A stretch of 64,000 nucleotides of DNA. Origin: Hevea brasiliensis (taxonomy: Eukaryota; Streptophyta; Magnoliopsida; Malpighiales; Euphorbiaceae). Location of the stretch: contig NC_079504.1 of the NCBI RefSeq assembly GCF_030052815.1, forward strand, positions 84,632,249 to 84,696,248. The letters run 5' to 3'. The first letter of the stretch is position 1. Every line of letters begins with the position of its first letter. This document shows, piece by piece, positions 25,309 to 37,043 of the stretch. Under the pieces are notes generated by a model. It did no database searches and was not told where the DNA came from. It saw nothing but the letters and a program-made list of their open reading frames with translations. The position numbers were made by a program, and so were the translations under genes.

Positions 25309-28246
25309 TGTCACACTTTATCCCTGGTAAGGCATGACATGCTCCCGTAGCATACCTAATGAATTACCGAACTCCACCTATCGATAACTCATTAGTTATG
25401 CTATAAAGGATTTTAAAACAAATCATAGCTTCTTATCTTATCAATTCTTATGTGAAAAACTACATGAGAATAGTTAAAATTCCATGTAAACATTTATTGG
25501 AAATAATGATAGACTAAATATTGCAAGAGTTACATTTTCATAAGTCTTAAAGTAAAATACAAAATAGTTACAAACTCAAAATGTGATAGCAATGCAATGC
25601 TTTTAAATACAAACTGCTTAATGTCCGTAAATCCATACATATAGGTACAAAATACATCCAAAGGAAATTACATGGGTATACCTACGATATATACCCACAA
25701 TCAAAACCAAAATGCTGCTTTCAAGTCTCTCACTTAGCAGCCTTTTCCTTTCCCTTTCCTGCGACAGCATAAATAAGCTATCGCTGAGTATATCACTCAG
25801 TGGTGCACAACTAATAACTTTAAAACTTAAAGTAAAGTAAAACTTATTAAAGCATAATAAATCACATCCTTCTTAAGCACGAAAACATCACAATAGTTCT
25901 AAGTTCATAAAAGCCATTTATTGGAATAACATTTCAAATGAGAAATCATACTTCATAAATCATAATTCACAAAGCATTCGTGTTGCCAACATCAACACAC
26001 AGTTCAGGCCATGACATAAAATTTCATGATCAGTACCGTGTTGTACACCACGACAAAGCAATCTCAACCTCACTAACCATTATTAATGAGGGAAGGGCTA
26101 GCTAGCTAATGAGTACTCATGTAGTCTTACCCCACTAACCGTTATTAATGGGAGACATAATCAATATCAATTATCAACCCCAAGTAGCCGTTACTACTAG
26201 AGAGTTCCGAAGGGGACTGTCATGCTAACTGTGATTTCAAAACAGTTTCCAAAAATTTCCCACTCAATAATCACATTTATAAACCAATAAACACATTTAA
26301 ATTCATTATAATATCCATATAAAGGTGGCAACACCCAAATTTCTTAAATGCAAGAGAAAAACTATATTTTAGTCAAAGTAAACTTATTCAAAGAAAACTC
26401 ATTCAAATAAACTCATTCTAAACAATTTATAAGTTTAAAAACAAAGAAAAGGTTAGTTGTGCACAAACCTTCAATAATTCTCCTTCCTTGTTACCTACTT
26501 CTCCTTGTCCATTCCCACTTCTTTTTCTACTGAAAATACACAAATAGAATACCTCAATACTAATCTCAATTGCTGCCAAGAACTCATTACATGAATGTCT
26601 AATGCATCCGAAGTTAGCTTTGTAAATTTTTAGAAAATTTTGGTTTTGGGCAACTTGATGTCCCAATCTTTGATCCTAATTTTTACCTAGTTTCGATCAA
26701 ATTTTGGTGAGATGCTCTTCATGAAAATTGTTCATCTGGGTCTTAACTTTATTTTCCTTTTTCAATCGCTTAATTTGGAGCTGTGTAGCTCAAGTTATGA
26801 CCAAAAAATGGTTACTATTTACGTCACTGTTCACCCTGCAGTTTCAGTTCTAGCAGATTTATCAATTCAAATTCGTTCAGCAATTTGATGAAGTTAAGTC
26901 CATAATTTGGTCTAATGTTCTTCATATGAAATGTTCTACTATATCTTAGGTTTCCATTGGTTCAAGAATTGCCTAAATAGGAGTTTTCTAGAGAGAGTTA
27001 TGGCCATGTAAAGTTTACTGTTTATATGGTAAATCTGCAGATTTCTAGATTTCTGCAGATTCGGTGATTCAATTTTGCTTAGCAGTTTGATTGGGTTAAG
27101 TCCATAATTTGGCCTCAAGTTCTTCATATAAAATGTTCTACTATGTTTTAAGTTTCTATCGGTTTAAGAATCACCTAAATCGGAGTTTTCTAGAGAGAGT
27201 TATGGCCATGCAAAGTTTACTGTTCATGTGGTCAAATTCTGCAGGTTCCATAATTTAGTCTCTAAGTTCAAGCCAAGTTTTAGGCAATTTTTGGGTAGTT
27301 TTTGGGTTGGGTCTCTTCTTGAAAATTCTACCCTATGTCTTAAATTTCATTCCCAATTAGTTTCGCACAAATTGGAGTTTGTAGCTCAATTTATGAGCTG
27401 TCAAACACATTGAACTCAGTGTGCAAATTCTGCCCTAGGTTCAATTTTTCATTTCTTCAATTATTCCCACTAACCAACCTCAATTCACATTTAATTCACC
27501 CAAAATGACTATAATTTAGCATTGACATATCAATGGCACTTCCTAGCACAAACCCCACAATTTTCAAACACCAAAGTTTGCAATTTTCTCTAATCTTACC
27601 ATTTCATTACCTCCATTCATCAACTCAATGTCAATTCAAACTAAATAAACCTCAAATGATCATAATTTAACACTACACACTCCAATTTCACTCTCTAGCA
27701 CCAAAGTTCCAATTTTCCCGTGAACCCTAATCTCCCATAATTAAATTTATACACATTTCATATAATTTCTTTACTCTAATCATGCATACTACTTCAACTA
27801 AGCTTGATTTCATCATCATTTTCACTATAATACATCAAACCCTAATTTTTCTCTAATTTGGCCAAAACCCTAGTTTAGATTTCATATATGTTTTCTTTCA
27901 TTTTCTTATGAAATTTCATGCTTTCTCATGTAAATACATCACACCCAAACTTAATTCAAAGCATATTTGGTTAATCAAGCATGAAAGAGAGAGCTTACCT
28001 CACTTAATGATTTTTCCCACTTCCAATCTCTTCCAAATCTTGTTGTTCTTTTTTCAATATCTCAATCAAAGATCTCTTTAATGTTTTCTTTTAGTGGGCT
28101 ATGGAATTTATGAAGGGAATTTAAACTTGGGAGGGGAAATCAATAAGAGGAAGAAGTGGAAGAAGAAGAGAAAAAGAGAGAGAGAGGAAGAGAGAGGAGA
28201 GGGTGGTAGCACCTTATGAAAAAAAAAATGAAGAAGACATTTGTCT

Positions 28247-28306
<60 letters not shown>

Positions 28307-28821
28307 CCCCAAAATTAGTTTATTAAAATTATAAATTTTAATTGTATCATAAGGATAATTAAACTTAGATTTTTATTCCCTTTTTTTTTACACTCAATTT
28401 TTCCTTTTAATTAAATAATTAAATTTAATTATCAAAAGCCCATAAGTCCTTCATTTTAATTTTGTCATAATGGAAATGAAAGTTTAAGTTTTCATTTCTT
28501 AAATTTTCCCTGACATATTTTTACTTGAATTTTTCTTCAATTTTTACCCCATAATTTAATTCATTAATTCATTTAATTTAATTGATATTTTGGTCAAAAG
28601 TCAACTCTTGAGGTGAATTGACCAAAATGTCTCTCATTGGGTCATAATCCTTCTTTTTATAATACCTGATGAGTCCTTAGATTTTTTTATTCACTTAAAT
28701 TTTTATTGTGCCTATCTTAATTAATTTTCCATTTATTTTGGTCTTCAAGGTTTTCTTTGAATAGTACTAGTCACAGACCAAAAATGGTACTATTCATAAC
28801 TCGGAGGTTCGGGGTATTATA
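25309..28821 (-). repeat. E3 5' LTR (3513 bp, family A)
   Basis: Plus-strand start TGTCACACTTTATCCC. The outer end is decayed (GGGGTATTATA). It matches 8937-12445 module by module: conserved hairpin at 25782-25805, stem-loop trio at about 26070-26215, 195-bp units at about 26775-27390, and an (AT)n run at about 28253-28302. Confidence 0.92.
28253..28302. repeat. (AT)n microsatellite in E3 5' LTR
   Basis: AT dinucleotide run of about 50 bases, the partner of the run at about 11880-11926. Confidence 0.9.
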
Positions 28822-28826
28822 CAACC

Positions 28827-30917
28827 TATCCAAACCAATCATACTAGGCATACTAGGGCATATTAACAAAGTTAGATGTTTAGTTCTTTGCATTTGATAT
28901 TATGCTGGTTACTATTTATATTACTCTTCATGCAAAATGTTGGCATTTTCATAAATAATAGGTATGCAAGTTCTAATTACACTATAATACCACATTTTGG
29001 ATTTTACATTTGTTGGCATTGGTTGCCAATTTCAATTTAAGGCTCATTAGAAGTTATTTTAAATTTTTAGATTTCGTTACCAATGTTTACTATTCTATTG
29101 GATCAATTTACAGTGGAAATTTGGCTAAACTTTCTTCATCAAAGTTGTTCCTTAATGTGTCTACTTTAATTCCCTTTTTAAATCACTCCATTTGGAGTTT
29201 TGTAACTCAAGTTATGGCATTTTTACCATAACTGGCCAGATTAGTTATTGTCCAAAATTTCTGGGCAAATTTGATTCTAGCAGTTTTGGTGAGCTAAATT
29301 TAGTTATCAATTTGAATAGGTTATAGCCAGAATTTGGGTTTTAATTCTTCATGAAAGTTGTTCTACTATGTCTAAGTTTTCATGGGTTTAAGAATTAGGT
29401 CATTTGGACCTCTCTACACAAAGTTATGGCCATTTGACCAAACACTATTCATTTAGTCATTTTTCCAGGTCTAGATTTTGGTTACCCAGATTCAAGCAAT
29501 TTTTAGTTCACTTTAGGTTGATTTTTTAGGCAGCGTCTCTGCATGAAAAATGTGGCATTATGTCCCTAGTTTTACCTTCAATTTGTCTTACACCAATTGA
29601 AGTTATACAAATCAACTTATAGCTATCCAAACCCACTGGACTCAAGTCCAGAATTTTTGGCACATAAGGCGGCTTAACCATTTCACCATTCAATGCCACA
29701 GTTCAGTCCAATTAAGGTCAATTCACCTCAAATGGTCACTAATTGACCATTAGAACACCAATTCACCATCAATTTAGCAAAACCCTAATTTAGCTGAAAC
29801 CCTAATTCCCAATTCTCAATCTTGCACCACACATGAAAATTAAAGTTCTAATACATATATTCTCATTAAAGACCATCACTACACCAATTTAATTCCATTA
29901 AAATTTATCAAAACCATCTTTAATTCATGGCTACCGAAATTTAGGGAAGGTCTAACATGCATAATTTGTTTCAATTCTAATAATTTCTCACTCAATTCAT
30001 GGTCCTAGTAAAGAATATAAAGAGAGAGAGAAAGAAATTGGCACTAACCTCTTGAAGCAAGATCTAAGGTTTCAAATCTTCACTTTCTCTTTGATTCTTG
30101 GCAGCCAAACACCTTAGCAAGATTAGATGACAAGTTTTGATGAAGGAAATTATGGGTTTTATGGGAAGAAATCAAGATTAAGCAATGTTGACGAAGAAAA
30201 ACTATGGAGGAGAGAGAGATGAGGTTTAGGCCAAGGTCTCCCAAGGTAGAAGATGAAGTGATTTTTAATTTAATTTGTCTCTTTTTGCCTTTTATACTTA
30301 GTCTTGTTTAATTATGATTGGCTAAGAAATTTTTAATGGCATCATCCTTACATAATGCTTATGTAATAATTCAATTTAATTTCATTTTGTTTTATGCTTC
30401 TTTCTTCTTTCTTTTGCTCATTTTTAATTAAATTTTCATCAATATTTATTCACATTTTATGACATAGACCTCACTTACTTAATTGGAAAAGTTGATAAAA
30501 AATCATCTCTGAAGGTGAAATGACCAAAATGCCCTTCGTTGTGCTTAATGAGCTAAAATGATCTATACCGATTTATAAAATTTTCTTAGCATTTTCTTGA
30601 CTTCTATTGTCATCTAAGCCTTAATAACCTTCACTGGAGTCTCAAAAATTATTTCACAGGGTTTCCTTCAAGTCTAGGGTCAGCAACTGTCTTCACAGCC
30701 ACTTCCCGTTAGGGTTACCCATCGCCGCAGCTTTAGCTCATTTAACCTCTTTGCATTTCATTTCTTAAAATTTTCCTTAATTTTTCTTGTCATTATTTGA
30801 ATTATTTATGACTCCTCACTCTAGTTTAAATATAGTTCTAGACATTCTGATTGTCCGGACAGACATTAGTCATCGAAACAGTAGAATGTACGGACTACCT
30901 AAAGTGAGAGCGTTACA
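28827..30917 (-). repeat. Solo LTR A, right piece (family B)
   Basis: Continuation of 7904-8936 after E3, joining at CAACC|TATCC. It carries the family-B landmarks: 'GAGTTTTGTAACTCAAGTTA' near 29200, a Ser/Leu-coding shadow near 30787, and the terminus GCGTTACA at 30917, followed by the GTCTC duplication (30918-30922). Compared with E3b it has more substitutions and small indels, which agrees with being an older layer. Confidence 0.87.
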
Positions 30918-33900
30918 GTCTCATCTCAACACACATCATCACTGTTCTTTGTCAAAAATTATAAAAAAATTTTTGCACGCCTAATGGGACAAAAGGTCTC
31001 ACATTTCACTATCATGTACGTTCTTGATGAGGTGTCACAAATTCCCAATATTAATGAAGAAACTTGCATCAACCATCATCGATATCTTGGAGAAAGGCAT
31101 AGGAAGGCGGATGGATATAGCCTTTGACATAATTGATGTAAGTATGGAGAAAATAGTTTTTCCTATACAGTTGTTATTTGAGATACTCAGTTTACTAGTT
31201 CCAATACTTCTTAGTGGCCAAACTTCTAAGCCAAAGGAATTTGATTTGGCATCCAAGAGTGCCAGGGAACTCAGGAGGCAAACTCTTCCATAGACTCCCC
31301 TAGGTAGTTCTGATGGAAGCCAAGTTCAAAGTGACAGAAAGTACCAGCCACCTCATAGAAGAGAGGAGCAAGTGGCTAACCACTTTAGAACATCAATACA
31401 AATTAGTTGTCCTAGAGGTAGAACCGATGCTCCTACTCAAATTCTCAGCGATTATAATCCTGTGACTCACCCAGTAATTTATGATGTAGAGGTAATTACA
31501 AGTTCTTAAGTCTCAGCAGTGCTTCAGCAGTTGCAAATATCCCAAGTGACATTTGGCTTAAGGGGCAATAGTCACAAAGGAACTAACAAATCTATAGTGC
31601 AGGTACCTCAGCCAGCTGCACTAGTGTCTCAAGTACCAACACCTGTGGTCCAAGTTCCTAATATCACAATTCCAATTGATAAGACTTTGGACAAGCTAAT
31701 AATCTTATAGGTGATGGAGACAAAATTTGGTCTTCAAGTTCCTATAGCTTCTAATGACCAATTCCTTAATCTGGAGGAGCCAAACTTGACTTCCAAGGGT
31801 ATTAGAGAACCTAGGGGGCACCAGCCCAAAATTCCCCTTAAGGATAGTATAAATGTAATCAATGTTCCCATAGTCAATATTCCTTTTATGACAATTATAA
31901 TTGCTCCAGTTTTTAAGGTAACGACTCAAATGACTCGATTTTGCAAGTCCAAGCCATTACACCTTGAAGGAAACCAATGGAATAACACCAAGCATAAAAC
32001 AACCAAGGCCGACCCATGGCCTCAAATAGTTAACCTTGTGGCTTTTCCTAGAATCCTTGCAGAAGTGAAATAGAAAAGCCAACATAATGGCTAACATTTT
32101 GAAACATTCACATGTAATCAGACAAAGGCTAATATAACAAGTGGGCCTTATGGATACTTTTATTCATAAATAGAAAGCCAAAACATAGCTTATTGTTCAA
32201 CAAGTACCAAAGTGATCAAATGTATGCCAAATTTATTACATCAAAATATAATGATTGTAGCATGCAAGAAAGTTCTTAGAAGAAGCTTGAAGTCAATAGG
32301 CGACTTTGAAACAAGGCTGAATTGGCAACTCCCTAATATTTGATGTCGTGCTTGATGAAGAAGCACCATAGATATACACTTACATTCTCTATAAAAATAA
32401 AAATAAAGAAATGAAGTTGGATACTAATGAAAAGCACTTGAGGAAAGTATTCAGCGGTTTCAAAAGATCACAAGCACTTACAGGAATCTTAACAAGAGCA
32501 GATGAAGGCTGAGCACCTCCAGAGATATTTTAGAAAAAAGTACCTGTAAAGGTACTAGGTACCCATGGAAGCACTTACAAGGTTAATAAAGGCACCTCGG
32601 GAAGCACATAATATATAATAGAGTAAGTCTCATCCAATAGGCCATAAGTACGTGAGCTACAGGTATTGGTACCTAAGGCATTAGTGTACCAAAAGAACCA
32701 GCTTTTGAGGTACCTGCAGCAAAGGGGCTAATACTAGAAGATTTGTCTAGGTACCAGATGTCATTTTCACATAATGAAATCTAAGGACAAAGCCACATCA
32801 ACAAGTCACCCAACACATCCAGAGTGCGATTCAAGCTCAGAAATTACAAGGTATAAGAAATTATTCCAAAATACTAAAATTGAGAGTACCTATAAATTTC
32901 TTCAAAATTCTCTAAATTGATAGCAAATTTACCAAATCCACACAAGACCTAGTGATTCCAGAGCAAAATTTATCAAAGGAATTGTGAATGACCCAAAATG
33001 ATAGCTAAAAATCAAAATGGTGTTAGAAGAAGCAAGATTGCGTGAAAATGGCTTAGTACTATCACATAAAGCCTTCGAGTCTTTGGACTGAGGGCAGCTT
33101 TTGAGTGATCAATGGTGTATAAGTGAGCCACTAGTGGTCGACAATGGCATGGGATAGCGAGAATCCTGGCGTTGGGTCACTGGATGTGGAGCAGCAGTGC
33201 GCCAAGCAGAACACGCGTAGAAGTTCTGTAGTGAAGGTAGATCAATAGAGAAGAAGGGGGAAAAAAGAGAGAGGAAAAAGAAATATGATGTGGGTATGGT
33301 GATTTTGGGTGAATGGAAAAAATTGAGACAAGAAGAGTTGGAAGGATGAAGGAAGAAAAAAGTGAAAAATGAATTTTTACGATGAGATTAATAAAAAAGA
33401 GAAAGAGTTTTATATGAAGTATAGTAGTTGGTGTGCATTTGGAATATAAAAAGGTGTTTTGGATGGAGTGAAAAAAGTAAGTTGATTTGATGTGATAAGA
33501 TTTAATTACCTTGGCATTAGAAAACTTTTTTAAAAAGTAGTCTTCAGTTGAAATTTAAATATGAAGATAAGATGTTGGTAAAATGCAGCAAAAGAAATGA
33601 GCTGGTACCTTGGATCTGAGCTGGTACTATAGAAGTAAGTCCAAAAAATTCAAATTCACGTAAAATGGCCTATTCGACAAATCCACATGTAGAGGACATT
33701 GTTTACACTAAAAGAAAAGTAATTTTTTATTTTTAGGCCTAAGATTAATTAAATTGATTTTTTGTGAAATTAATTTAATTAATTTTATTCCATTGATTTA
33801 ATTAATTAAAGGCCTATAATTATGGGTGGTTAAGAGATAAATATCTGGATAAGTTAATAGATAATGGGTGGTTAGCTAAAGAAAGGCAGTTATCGGAGGT

Positions 33901-34386
33901 TGTGAGAAGTTATGAGAAGTTACAAGTAGTGGACAGGTAATTTCCATCAACTGTAAAACATAAAAGTGGGTCTTTCAGATTCTTCCAGGTACTTACAAGG
34001 AGAGTTATAAATATTAAATGAGCAGCAATGTGAAAAAGCCCCAACACCTAGAACAACTCAAATCAAATAATAACTCAGACTCCAGTAGTCCTTTTATCTT
34101 AATCTTTATCTTTATCTACTCTATATTTTCCAAACTTTCACATTTAATTTCAAGTCTTATATTTCCTTTTCAATCAATCAATCAATCAAAGCATTCAATT
34201 CAAGTTAACTTACTTTCAATAATTTGTGAGATTGATGAAACTGCGCACAGTAAAATTAGTTTCCACAATCATCTAGTTTAGAAGTCATAGCACAAAATTA
34301 GGAAATATACTCAGTATCTGATACGCTCACACAAACCGTAAGCTGTGAGACAGTCGAGATTATTTTCCACAGGAAACAATTTGTAA
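30918..34386 (+). mobile_element. Element X: unidentified LTR-element remnant, main part
   Basis: Resumes the sequence interrupted at 7903. A second copy of the GCACGCCTAATGGGAC-type motif lies at about 30974-30990. A decayed ORF (31024-32073) and about 1.9 kb of non-coding, GGTACC-rich DNA follow, and the sequence ends (34332-34380) with a match to 7829-7875. If those matches are LTR ends, X was an LTR element of about 3.5 kb internal plus LTRs, with no recognisable pol. The right LTR start was not located. An alternative is an internally deleted Tat/Ogre-like element. Confidence 0.45.
31024..32073 (+). pseudogene. Element X ORF, decayed, function unknown
   Basis: One frame runs for 350 codons with three internal stops (31291 TAG, 31507 TAA, 31708 TAG) and ends at 32071. 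Each internal stop is explained by a single C-to-T change from CAG or CAA, so it was probably once one protein. The first third is hydrophobic and basic (IIDILEKGIGRRMDIAFDII, then FEILSLLVPILLS). The middle is rich in Pro, Val and Gln (VPQPAALVSQVPTP). I recognise no gag core, zinc knuckle or pol motif. Its place after a primer-site-like motif suggests a gag-position protein, which is inference only. The true start is unclear; 31024 is a TTG and the first ATG is 31027. Confidence 0.45.
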
Positions 34387-34710
34387 AACTAATACAAATA
34401 CAAAAATTGTGCTTTATCATAGAAATTGATAAAAAGAAAAATTAGTTACAATAGACTATCATAATTTTGAAATAATCTTAAATTTTGCAACTGTTTATAT
34501 GTAATATGTGTAAAACGAAAATCTAATAAAAAACGAATTTAAGGTCAATTAGGCTAATCTTTACTAAAGCTTTTATTTTTGGTATTGCTTTTCAGCATAT
34601 ACTAATAATAATATAAATTGAGTGATTAAGAAAGCGAAGAGTGCTTCTACATAAACATTTTATGTAACATGTAAGATTTTTTTTTTCAAACCATTCAATT
34701 TTTTTTTTTT

Positions 34711-34826
34711 TGTCGAGAGATTGACACACACATGACTTAGTGATAGAAATGAACGCTTGTCAAAACCATAGCAATTTTAAAAAGATCATCACTCCCATAT
34801 AAGCCACACAGGCACGCTGTCCATAA
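34711..34826 (+). repeat. Direct repeat unit 1 of a 115-120 bp pair
   Basis: Begins TGTCGAGAGATTGACACACA and ends AAGCCACACAGGCACGCTGT. It is repeated with scattered changes at 34949-35068. Each unit is preceded by a T-run. Both hold GATAGAAAT, GCTTGT and AAAACCAT in the same order. Origin unknown. Confidence 0.8.
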
Positions 34827-34948
34827 TTAATTTGGGATCCCAAAGGACCCATTTTGGGCATGCCCGACCCACTCGTGGACCTCAACCAGGGCCACACCGG
34901 GATACTCAGCCTCACCTTTTGTTTTCACTCAAGGTCACGCCTTTTTTT

Positions 34949-35068
34949 TGTCGAGAGATAGACACATACACACGACTCAATGATAGAAATAGACGCTTGT
35001 TAAAACCATGACAATTTTAACAAGGTCATTATTCTTATATAAGCCACACACGCACGCTATCTACAATC
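34949..35068 (+). repeat. Direct repeat unit 2 of a 115-120 bp pair
   Basis: Second copy of 34711-34826, offset by about 239 bp and diverged by roughly 15% by eye. It ends AAGCCACACACGCACGCTAT. Confidence 0.8.
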
Positions 35069-35094
35069 GATGTGGCCAAATCATTCAATAAGAC

Positions 35095-35540
35095 GGCACA
35101 AAACTGAGTTTTGATATTAATATGTGAGTTTCTTATAAATAATGTGTCTTTGTTATTTTTAATTTATTTTTTTAATTTATAATTTTTATCTAAATTATAA
35201 ATATGTTCAATTTATCTAATTTTATGATGTAATTATAAGAATTAAAGAATTTTGTAATATTCAAATTAATTTGCAAAAATAAAATATATTAAAATTTCAC
35301 TAAAAAACTTAGAAAAATTCGAGATAAACATTTTGCATACGCAATATATATATTTTTTTTCAAACCTCTATTAGGTGGTCACAAACCTGAGTTTTCATAT
35401 TAATTTGATCTATAAATCTCTTGCATACACAATGCATCTTTACTAATTTCAATTTTTGATTATTTTTATAATTTTGTACTTTTTATCTAAAATATAATAT
35501 ATTTATTTTTATTTAATTTTATGATATAACTATAAATACC
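35095..35540 (+). repeat. Diverged tandem pair of about 150-170 bp
   Basis: Bases about 35095-35240 and 35368-35535 share, in order, ACTGAGTTTT/CCTGAGTTTT, ATATTAAT, CATCTTT/GTCTTT, TTTTATCTAAA and TAATTTTATGAT plus TATAA. They are AT-rich and well diverged. No coding content seen. Confidence 0.5.
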
Positions 35541-35859
35541 ATTGCTATAGAATTTAATAATATTTAAATTCTAGTTTAAAAAAAATTAGTAAAATTTTAT
35601 TAGAAGATGTAACTTTCTAATCCTAATCATACACAATGATGAAAATTATAAAATTTACTTTCTATAAAACTTAAAGTTGATAAGCTGTCTATAATCATTA
35701 TTTTTATTAACAATCATTTTATATTATACATTAAAATAACGTCATTGTAAAAATAGGTAGGAATAGTAGAATGCCTTTCATCAATGGAAGACTTATTAAA
35801 ATTATAATTATTTATATATTAATTTTTTTTTATCATCTTCTTAGGAAAAAAAAAAAAAA

Positions 35860-36361
35860 TCAACTATGAAAAAGAAGACAAAGCTTTTTGTATATCCGAA
35901 AATAACAAAACATATTAAGTGAAAAGGAACCTCCTCTAACCACACTTTTTAATATTCCCCCACTAGGAGCTATTCTTTGACAATGGCATGCACTAAAATA
36001 TTGGTTGCGCAAGGAATGAAAGCAAATGTCTGCCAAAAAAGGAGTCCAAGACAAATGCAAGATGTCCTCTACTCAAAAGTGCATGCATAGTAGAAATTTG
36101 GGTTCCACCCAGTACAGCTTGGATAGATGGCAAATTATTACTCTTAATTTCTAACATGCGGAAGCTAGCAAGGATGGCCACTTCAACTCCATATTTGATT
36201 GCATAAATCTCTGCTAATGATGAACCCCACACTGCATGAAGCTCTTTAATTGCAGTTGTTATAATCTCCCCTCTACAATACCATGCTACAGTACCCAGAT
36301 GCATAGCACCATTAGACAACAACCCTACATTTGTTTTGAGCTTGTAGTTTTCCTGTGACAA
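35860..36361 (-). pseudogene. RNase H-like (RVT_3-type) domain fragment
   Basis: The reading frame 36361-35993 encodes about 122 residues: AWYCRGEIITTAIKE, then GSSLAEIYAIKYGVEVAILA and MLEIKSNNLPSIQAVLGG. This follows the plan of plant RNase H-type domains found in LINE-derived and domesticated proteins (VVRDxxGEVxxA; ELxAxxxGLxxAxxxG; xExDSxxxVxxL). After a frameshift near 36000, ACHCQRIAPSGG matches the usual ISHVPRxxNxxA-like end. The normal first catalytic Asp region is altered (KTNVGLLSNGA). No upstream RT is present. It is either a decayed LINE tail or a broken host RNase H-domain gene. Confidence 0.55.
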
Positions 36362-37043
36362 GAAACACCATGTTGACCTTGTTAGTAGTATACCCTAGAG
36401 CATAACTAGTAATTTGTATCTTGTAAATATTAATTTCTCTTTAATGGCATATATCTTTTCTTTTAATTAAAATTGTTTAAATTTAATTGAAAATATCCTT
36501 TAATAGCTCGTTAGATGTTCCATTCTTAAGGTGTTAAGAATATGAGTGACGGAACAATCTAGTACAAGTATTATAAATTTTGGTTCACAGTTAAGGATAC
36601 CTCATTGGGTATGATTTATCTGTATAGACTATCACCTATGTTTATTTCCATGGATTAGTATGAGATATTAATAAGATGAAATGGTAAGTCTCATGCCATA
36701 TAACAAACATGGTGGGCACTTGTGAGATAAGTAGGCTGAACTAGTGACATTAAGATGATGTGTACATGGAGTTTACTCTTGTTAATACATGATCATCTAG
36801 ATCATAATAGTGCATATAATCTCTTGACCTGAGATAGCATGGTTATCTTGTATATAGGTGATTTGAATTTGATAATGTTTACATATTTGTACTACGTATG
36901 AGAATACGAACGTGTTTTGTCTCCGACTAGTTATATAAGGAGATAGGTATTTAGTCAAAATGGAATCCGTTGTCCTAAGTAAATAGGGATAAATCCTATG
37001 TCTATGTTAATTATTCTTGATAAATAAAGTTCCTGGTCAGGAC
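36362..37043. other. Unidentified repeat-like DNA, left of E2
   Basis: No ORF worth calling. The sequence (for example CTTGACCTGAGATAGCATGG near 36834) has the look of a degenerate LTR or transposon flank. E2 inserted into it at AGGAC (37039-37043). The interrupted text continues at 52455-52626. Confidence 0.5.

Larger units (their letters stand above)
8937..28821 (-). mobile_element. E3: Tekay/Del-type element, minus strand, split by E3b
   Basis: Two LTRs (8937-12445 and 25309-28821) flank gag, protease, RT, RNase H, integrase and chromodomain remains in minus orientation. The initiator-tRNA-Met primer site is next to the right LTR and a polypurine tract is next to the left one. The target duplication CAACC (8932-8936 and 28822-28826) restores the sequence GCCAACCTATCC seen intact in the E3b LTRs. 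The right outer terminus has decayed from TGTTACA to TATTATA. Without the inner 7988-bp E3b it is about 11.9 kb. All coding parts are broken. Confidence 0.92.
34387..35859. other. AT-rich non-coding stretch with diverged direct repeats
   Basis: No gene seen. Apart from the two repeat pairs listed separately it is A/T-rich with T homopolymers (for example 34678-34711). A short GC-richer patch with GGGCATGCCC lies near 34856-34915. Confidence 0.6.

Noticed and set aside
30787..30984. Frame resembling 18221-18499 and 22924-23133 (SLNIFLDILTVRT-like)
   Set aside because: These are homologous LTR ends of family B. The shared frame follows from nucleotide similarity and is interrupted differently in each copy.
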